From the NCBI GenBank assembly GCA_900772475.1, contig CAAHEI010000108.1, positions 1 to 43,808 on the forward strand: a stretch of 43,808 nt of DNA, given 5' to 3'. The stretch's first letter is position 1. Each line of letters starts with the position of its first letter. Of the stretch, positions 40,006 to 43,808 are shown one piece after another. The stretch comes from Clostridia bacterium (GTDB lineage Bacteria; Bacillota; Clostridia; TANB77; CAG-465). The translations under genes were made by a program, and so were the position numbers. Under the pieces are notes generated by a model, which saw only the letters and a program-made list of their open reading frames with translations, was not told the origin of the DNA and ran no database searches.

Positions 40006-40770
40006 TTATTTACAACATACATCAAAAAAATCTTTACCAAATTCAGTTTTCTTTATCATACCTTTTGATATATCTAGATTATCCAAAAATTCTGATTTAT
40101 ATTTCATTATTTGACTACCATTTTTTATTGGAAAATATATATTTTCATCAACATAAAACTCATCATCTATAATCTCAATCAATTTTAATCTTTCTAAATT
40201 ATTTAAACTTTTTATAACTTTATTTTCAGAAGTATTAATATAGAAATCTCCTGTTAGTAAATAATCTAATATAGGAACTGTTCCATTTTCTTTCTTTAAT
40301 TTCAAGCCACAAAGGGGAATTATATTTTTACCATATATTCTAGTAAAAATCTTTACGTCAGTAGAATCCATTTGTTTTATAACTTCAGAAAAACTTGGAT
40401 GAACATTTTCCTTTTTTGTTATATCCATATCAGAAGCCATTAAATTTAAATATAATTGTTTTATATCTTCTTTTTCCCAATTATAACTAATAGTTTGTGC
40501 AGATGGAATAAATATACTTGGATCAGCATCAACTATATTTTCTGCGTTTTTGCTTTCCAATTTTCTTTGCAATTCTTGTTCAAATTCTTTAACCATAAAC
40601 TCTCTATTAATACACCACATTTCAACTTTTGCTAATGCATTTTTTACAACTCTAGGAACTAATGATAAAGTTTTTCCTGTTTCAACCATTGCAGGTTTAA
40701 CTCCATCTTGGTATATTTCTTTTTTTGTATCTTCAGGTATCATATCCACAATTTCTTTTAATTCATTCAT
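40006..40770 (-). CDS. Abi-alpha / DUF4393-like protein
   Basis: A 254-aa soluble protein that I recognise as DUF4393-like, a family also named Abi-alpha for its link to abortive infection. Typical parts are KEIYQDGVKPAMVETGKTLS at the N-terminus, the central YNWEKEDIKQLYLNLMASDM, then MDSTDVKIFTRIYG and a C-terminal helix-rich part (LNNLERLKLIEIID) that looks like a winged helix. AAAGGAGT precedes the ATG by eight bases. It is the first gene of the operon, behind a 19-bp palindrome. Abortive-infection function is inferred from family and setting. Confidence 0.72.
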   Translation of the reverse strand: MNELKEIVDMIPEDTKKEIYQDGVKPAMVETGKTLSLVPRVVKNALAKVEMWCINREFMVKEFEQELQRKLESKNAENIVDADPSIFIPSAQTISYNWEKEDIKQLYLNLMASDMDITKKENVHPSFSEVIKQMDSTDVKIFTRIYGKNIIPLCGLKLKKENGTVPILDYLLTGDFYINTSENKVIKSLNNLERLKLIEIIDDEFYVDENIYFPIKNGSQIMKYKSEFLDNLDISKGMIKKTEFGKDFFDVCCK

Positions 40771-40801
40771 CGACTATTACTCCTTTTCTTGCATTAAAAA
40801 A

Positions 40802-40820
40802 GTATCATAATTAATGATAC
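40802..40820 (-). promoter_or_regulatory. 19-bp palindromic operator candidate of the defence-like operon
   Basis: GTATCATAATTAATGATAC has perfect 7-base outer arms (GTATCAT/ATGATAC) around AATTA. It sits about 30 bases upstream of the Abi-alpha-like ATG, where a repressor would block transcription. A TATTAT-like -10 element lies upstream of it on the minus strand. Confidence 0.55.
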
Positions 40821-40889
40821 AGAACTACTATAATAATAACATATTTTGACATTTTTTTAAATAGATATGGGGATTTTTTAGTAAAAGTA

Positions 40890-40917
40890 TTGTAATAAAT
40901 TTATTATTTGCTATAAT
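40890..40917 (+). promoter_or_regulatory. promoter before a gene-free transcript
   Basis: TTGTAA and TATAAT with a 16-base spacer, plus strand, divergent from the Abi-alpha operon. The predicted transcript starts near 40924. Confidence 0.55.
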
Positions 40918-40923
40918 TTATTT

Positions 40924-41098
40924 ATCAGAGAGATTTAATCAAATCTTATAGTCTTAATTTCGCATACGTGTATAGTTAAGGCTCCATAATGCATTTTCGT
41001 CGAACTACTTAGAAATATTGATATAAGTAAGTTTGAAGAAAATATTAAGTGAGTATCAATCACATTTAAATAAGTCGATTTAATCGGCTTATTTTTTT
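40924..41098 (+). ncRNA. candidate small RNA of the element (~175 nt)
   Basis: Between the promoter at 40890 and a strong terminator at 41068-41098 there is no ORF longer than a seven-codon ATG frame (40989). AGATTT/AAATCT forms a 5' hairpin, and the middle part around CATACGTGTATAG is less A+T-rich. It may be a free small RNA or a long leader. Class unknown. Confidence 0.35.
41068..41098 (+). terminator. terminator upstream of module 2
   Basis: AAATAAGTCGATT pairs with AATCGGCTTATTT (one T-G pair), followed by T's. Confidence 0.85.
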
Positions 41099-41113
41099 AC
41101 CAAAAGTATATAA

Positions 41114-41147
41114 AAAAGCCTCAAATCATTGAAAAAAGGAGGCTTTT
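41114..41147 (+). other. hairpin hiding the ribosome site of small protein copy 2
   Basis: AAAAGCCTC pairs with GAGGCTTTT. The AGGAGG (41137-41142) that would serve the small protein overlaps the right arm, so the fold would block translation. The T-run is only four bases and is followed by G, so as a terminator it is weak. Confidence 0.6.
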
Positions 41148-41152
41148 GTGAC

Positions 41153-41425
41153 ATAATACGCATAGTTAAAAGAAAATTAGCAGTAGAAAAAGAATTACTT
41201 TCTAAAATTGAATGGGCTTGCACTTTTGGTAATTGTGAACCAAAGATAAAGAATGGTAATTTGAGAATGGTTGAAAAAACTAATATTGCTTATGTAGAAC
41301 CACACAGTGTATTGATTAAAGAAAAGCTATATCTCTTCTTTAATCAGCACGAGTATTTCTATATAGGTAATTTAGCAAATAAAATACCACTCTCAAGATT
41401 AAGAGATTTTATCATTGGTAACTAA
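41153..41425 (+). CDS. small conserved protein preceding the recombinase, copy 2
   Basis: A ~90-aa paralogue of the 35800-36072 protein. The shared core is NIAYVEPHSVLIKEKLYLFF and YFYIGNLANKIPLSRLRDF. Alignment puts the copy-1 ATG exactly on an ATA codon at 41153 here, ten bases after AGGAGG; no in-frame ATG, GTG or TTG lies at usable distance except TTG 41129 upstream of the ribosome site. Either AUA is used or the start has mutated and the copy is silent. It precedes the frameshifted recombinase, again with a terminator between. Confidence 0.6.
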   Translation: MIRIVKRKLAVEKELLSKIEWACTFGNCEPKIKNGNLRMVEKTNIAYVEPHSVLIKEKLYLFFNQHEYFYIGNLANKIPLSRLRDFIIGN

Positions 41426-41484
41426 TACTAGAAGTTTAATTTATTTCAGCAAGTTATATACAAGTAAATAATAAGGTAAGTTTT

Positions 41485-41521
41485 AAGTGTTAGTTAGCAA
41501 ACTAGCACTTTGTTTGTTTTT
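41485..41521 (+). terminator. terminator between small protein and recombinase, module 2
   Basis: AAGTGTTAGTT pairs with AACTAGCACTT (one T-G pair), loop AGCA, followed by a T-rich tail. AGGAGG of the recombinase follows at once. It is placed as in module 1, although the hairpin sequences differ. Confidence 0.85.
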
Positions 41522-41532
41522 AGGAGGTTGTA

Positions 41533-43396
41533 ATGGAAAACGCAGAAAAGAAAATTGCAGGTATTTATATTAGAGTAAGTACCGAAGATCAAGTTCGTGA
41601 AGGATTTAGTTTAGGAGAACAAGAAGAAAAATTAAGACAATTATGCAAATATAAAGGATTTGAAGTATTTAAAGTTTATAAAGACGCAGGAATTTCTGCA
41701 AAAGATATGAAAAACAGACCTCAATTCCAGCAAATGCTCGAAGATATGAAAAATGGTTTGATTAACTATATTGTAGCTTATAAATTAGATAGAGTTACTC
41801 GTTCAGTTCGTGATTTAGAGGTTTTAATTAGCACTCTTGAAAAATACCATTGCTATTTAATTTGTGATAGAGATGATGTAAATACTTCTACTGCAAATGG
41901 TCGTTTCTTTGTTAGAATGTTAACTGTACTTTCTCAATTAGAAATTGAAATAGTTAGTGAAAGAACAAAATTTGGTTTAAATGGTGCAATTAAAGCTGGA
42001 CATATACCAGGTAAATGCCCTCTAGGTTATTATAGAGATAAAGATAAAACATTGAAAATTGATAATACAACCAAAAATATTGTTGTTAGAATATTTGAAA
42101 TGTATTTAGAGGGTAAAAGTTATCAAACCATTGCCAATATTCTAAATCAAGAAAAAGTTTTATACCCACAAGTTGAAAAATGGATTGACTCTTCTGTTAA
42201 TAGAATTATAAATAACAAAATATATATGGGCGATTATGAAAGATATAAAAATGATAATGACAAAGAAACTGAAATATATATGGATGTTGTACCTCCTATA
42301 ATAACAAGAGCTATGTGGGAAGAAGTTCAAAATCAAAAAGAAACAAATCAAAGGGCTTATTGTAGAAATAGAGTTTATATATTCTTCCAAAAACTTGTAT
42401 GTCCTACTTGTCGGTAAAATAATGACTTGTAAAGGTACAGGTGGTAAGAAATCTAAATATATGTATTATTTCTGTGATAACTGCAACTTATATTATAACG
42501 AAGATGAAATTGAAGATTGTTTAATAGATTACATTTTAGACCTAGTAGAATACGATTTTCATGTAAAAAAGTACTTCTACCCTATACTTGCTGAAAAGAA
42601 AGATGATGAAAGCAAAAAAATTGATGAAGAAATTAAGAAACTTTTGCAACAGAAAGACAGACTAAAAAAAGCATATATGAATGGCATTTTGGAGATGGAA
42701 GATTTCTCTGAAGATTACAAATTAATAGAAGAAAAACTATCTATATTAGAAAATAAAAGAATTGATGCACTTGATTTTGACAAAGAAAATTATAATCCTC
42801 AACATTTAATGGCTGAAAGAAATATTGAAAGAGAAAAACTAACAGAACACGAAATGTATAAAGATGTTTTATTAAAACTTTGGACTATGAAAAGTAAAGA
42901 TGAAAAACAATCTTTTATTTCAAAATTTATTGATACTGCAACATTAAAGAAAAATAAAGATGGTAGTTTTGAAATAGAAAAAGTAAATTTTAGAAGTAGC
43001 TTTATTGAACAGATAGACAAGCTATATGATAAAGGAATTGTTGATGTTCCAACTATGATAGAACGAGATGGAAAACTTGAAGATGCCAAAGTTAGTGTAA
43101 ATATGAACAAAGAACAATTAGAAGATTATATAGGAACATTGAAAAAAGAATTAGATATAAATTATATGGACTTAGGAGAATATTACTTTCACGATGATAA
43201 GATTGACGAAAATTATGATACTAAAACAGAAGTTGCAAAGATTAGAAACAGAGCTGTAGAATTTAAGATTAAGAAAAATCAAAAGATTATAAGATTTGTA
43301 GCAATAAAACAATTTAAAAACTTCTTGGCAAAACCAGAAGGGAAATTACGCTTGGGTGTTGTTACCCACATTACTTCGAAGAAAAAGCATAAATGA
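41533..43396 (+). pseudogene. large serine recombinase (TnpX-like), split by a one-base frameshift
   Basis: A homologue of the 36205-38043 recombinase, highly similar along its whole length. Frame one (41533-42417) holds the catalytic domain with YIRVSTEDQVREGFSLGEQ, YKLDRVTRSVRDLEVL and the recombinase domain, and reaches CPTCR then stops. The other frame takes up GKIMTCKGTGGKKSKYMYYF and runs to 43396 with the second zinc-ribbon half, coiled coil and C-terminus. Removing one base (C42412) from TGTCGGTAAAATA restores CPTCGKIM, matching copy 1 (CPTCGRIM). No other damage is seen, so the change is recent, or a sequencing error. As given, the product lacks its zinc ribbon and coiled coil. Confidence 0.88.
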
Positions 43397-43435
43397 TTGT
43401 TGCAGGAATACCACTTATCTTTTCTCTGCAACAAT
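43396..43435 (+). terminator. hairpin after the second recombinase
   Basis: ATTGTTGCAG pairs with CTGCAACAAT around a 20-nt loop directly at the recombinase stop. No T-run follows, so termination is uncertain. Confidence 0.5.
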
Positions 43436-43510
43436 TAAATTAACGTGGCACGTTTTGTTTTTACTTTAGTAAAAATGAAAGTGGCGATAGTTAATTTATG
43501 CCTCGCAGAG

Positions 43511-43714
43511 CCCCCGAGTTATGATAGTATGTCATAACTCATAGGGGGTTAGGACTTATGACAGAGTCAAAGTCCTATAAAAAATACTTCGTATTTTTAT
43601 AAAGCCTTCGGCTAACAAATGCACACAAATTTTTAACAAAATTTGGCGCACGAACAAAGACGTGACATATAAATATTCTGCAAAATAAAAATCTAATCAT
43701 GTCACTTTTGTTCG
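43511..43714 (+). repeat. cluster of inverted repeats, oriT-like
   Basis: Five nested or adjacent inverted repeats occur in ~200 bases: CCCCCGAGTTATGA with TCATAACTCATAGGGGG (43511-43548); AGGACT/AGTCCT (43551-43576); ATAAAAAATAC/GTATTTTTAT (43577-43600); AGCC/GGCT (43603-43613); and CGAACAAAGACGTGACAT (43651) with ATGTCACTTTTGTTCG (43699). The segment GGCGCACGAACAAAG between them is more G+C-rich than its surroundings and resembles a transfer-origin core. Position before a new gene and downstream of an RHH protein gene fits an oriT; it could also be a replication origin or a regulatory leader. Confidence 0.5.
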
Positions 43715-43742
43715 ATGAAGAAATTTCAAAGGGGGTGCTTTT

Positions 43743-43808
43743 ATGGAACAGCAATTAGCTTATTCATTTCATTTAGGAAGTGATAAAAACAAAAGTAAAT
43801 CAGCAAAA
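43743..43808 (+). CDS. start of a gene cut by the window end
   Basis: ATG 43743 follows AAAGGGGGTG with good spacing and opens a frame that stays open to the end: MEQQLAYSFHLGSDKNKSKS. Only 22 codons are available and I do not recognise the family. Its place right after the oriT-like repeats suggests a mobilisation or replication protein, but this is inference. Confidence 0.5.
   Translation, partial: MEQQLAYSFHLGSDKNKSKSAK

Larger units (their letters stand above)
35702..43808 (+). mobile_element. Tn4451/TnpX-type integrative element with two recombinase modules (partial)
   Basis: After tRNA-Gly the gene content changes from core genes to a large serine recombinase, TnpV, an RHH/MobC-like protein, a two-gene defence-like operon on the opposite strand, a second recombinase module (frameshifted), an oriT-like repeat cluster and a further gene cut by the window end. 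TnpX and TnpV together are the hallmark of the Tn4451 family. I could not locate exact attachment sites; the left boundary is set at the tRNA end by gene content only, and the right end is outside the window. Confidence 0.75.

Noticed and set aside
38885..40770. Classical toxin-antitoxin pair
   Set aside because: Both proteins are large (254 and 367 aa), neither resembles a known toxin or antitoxin family, and the HD pattern suggests an enzyme.
42395..42425. Programmed frameshift in the second recombinase
   Set aside because: The site has no recognised slippery sequence, and copy 1 encodes the same region in one frame, so a mutation or read error is simpler.
1..43808. CRISPR array
   Set aside because: No regularly spaced direct repeats were seen anywhere, and no cas gene is present.

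Overview
The window is very A+T-rich DNA with Clostridia-like gene content. It holds a Firmicutes-style asp23/amaP/DUF2273-nusB-xseA-xseB block, a PdaA-type deacetylase, a FemX-like peptidoglycan bridge enzyme, ychF, murC, pth, rplU-rpmA and a ribosomal L21 leader. Promoters are sigma-A-like with 16-18 bp spacers, Shine-Dalgarno sites are strong, and TGA is used as a stop, so this is not a Mollicutes code. I infer an uncultured, probably gut-associated, small-genome Clostridia lineage; the exact taxon cannot be settled from sequence alone. Several core features are unusual for Firmicutes: L27 lacks the cleaved N-terminal extension and no prp gene lies between rplU and rpmA; L21 has a long Lys/Thr/Ala-rich tail; AlaRS is only 585 aa and stops after the editing domain.

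Layout. 1-2.0 kb: tRNA-Asn end, then an MscS-type channel and a membrane-anchored thioredoxin-like protein on the minus strand. 2.1-6.6 kb: cysS, femX-like, a membrane protein, a flavin reductase, a roughly 230-nt noncoding RNA with its own promoter and terminator (6S RNA is the leading guess), and a small helical protein. 7.0-9.5 kb: an isolated VirD4/TraG-like coupling ATPase with no other conjugation genes nearby. 9.6-12.4 kb: pth, L21 leader, rplU, rpmA, a decayed IS1182-type transposase, and a TtcA-like PP-loop protein. 12.5-20.9 kb: two polysaccharide deacetylases, a lone HipA-like kinase, DedA, cupin, Nudix, a MATE transporter fused to a cytidylate-kinase-like domain, a pilin-like secreted protein and a small unknown protein. 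21-30 kb: HD hydrolase, SprT-like protein, compact alaS, HIT, the asp23 block, nusB-xseAB, an amidase-like protein and ychF. 30-35 kb: a membrane-protein gene broken by one TAG, tRNA-Leu, a TPR protein, murC, tRNA-Met, tRNA-Tyr, a cupin, a membrane-anchored protein and a structured, gene-free stretch.

From just after tRNA-Gly(TCC) at 35.7 kb to the window end lies a mobile element related to the Tn4451/TnpX group. It has two copies of a module made of a ~90-aa conserved small protein, an intrinsic-terminator hairpin, and a large serine recombinase. The first recombinase is intact and followed by tnpV and a ribbon-helix-helix (MobC-like) gene. The second is split by a single-base frameshift in its zinc ribbon. 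Between the two modules, on the opposite strand, is a two-gene operon encoding an Abi-alpha/DUF4393-like protein and an HD-domain phosphohydrolase-like protein. It has its own palindromic operator and a shared terminator built into the coding ends. I consider this the best candidate for an undescribed (defence-type) system. The window ends in an oriT-like cluster of inverted repeats and the first codons of another gene, so the element continues to the right.
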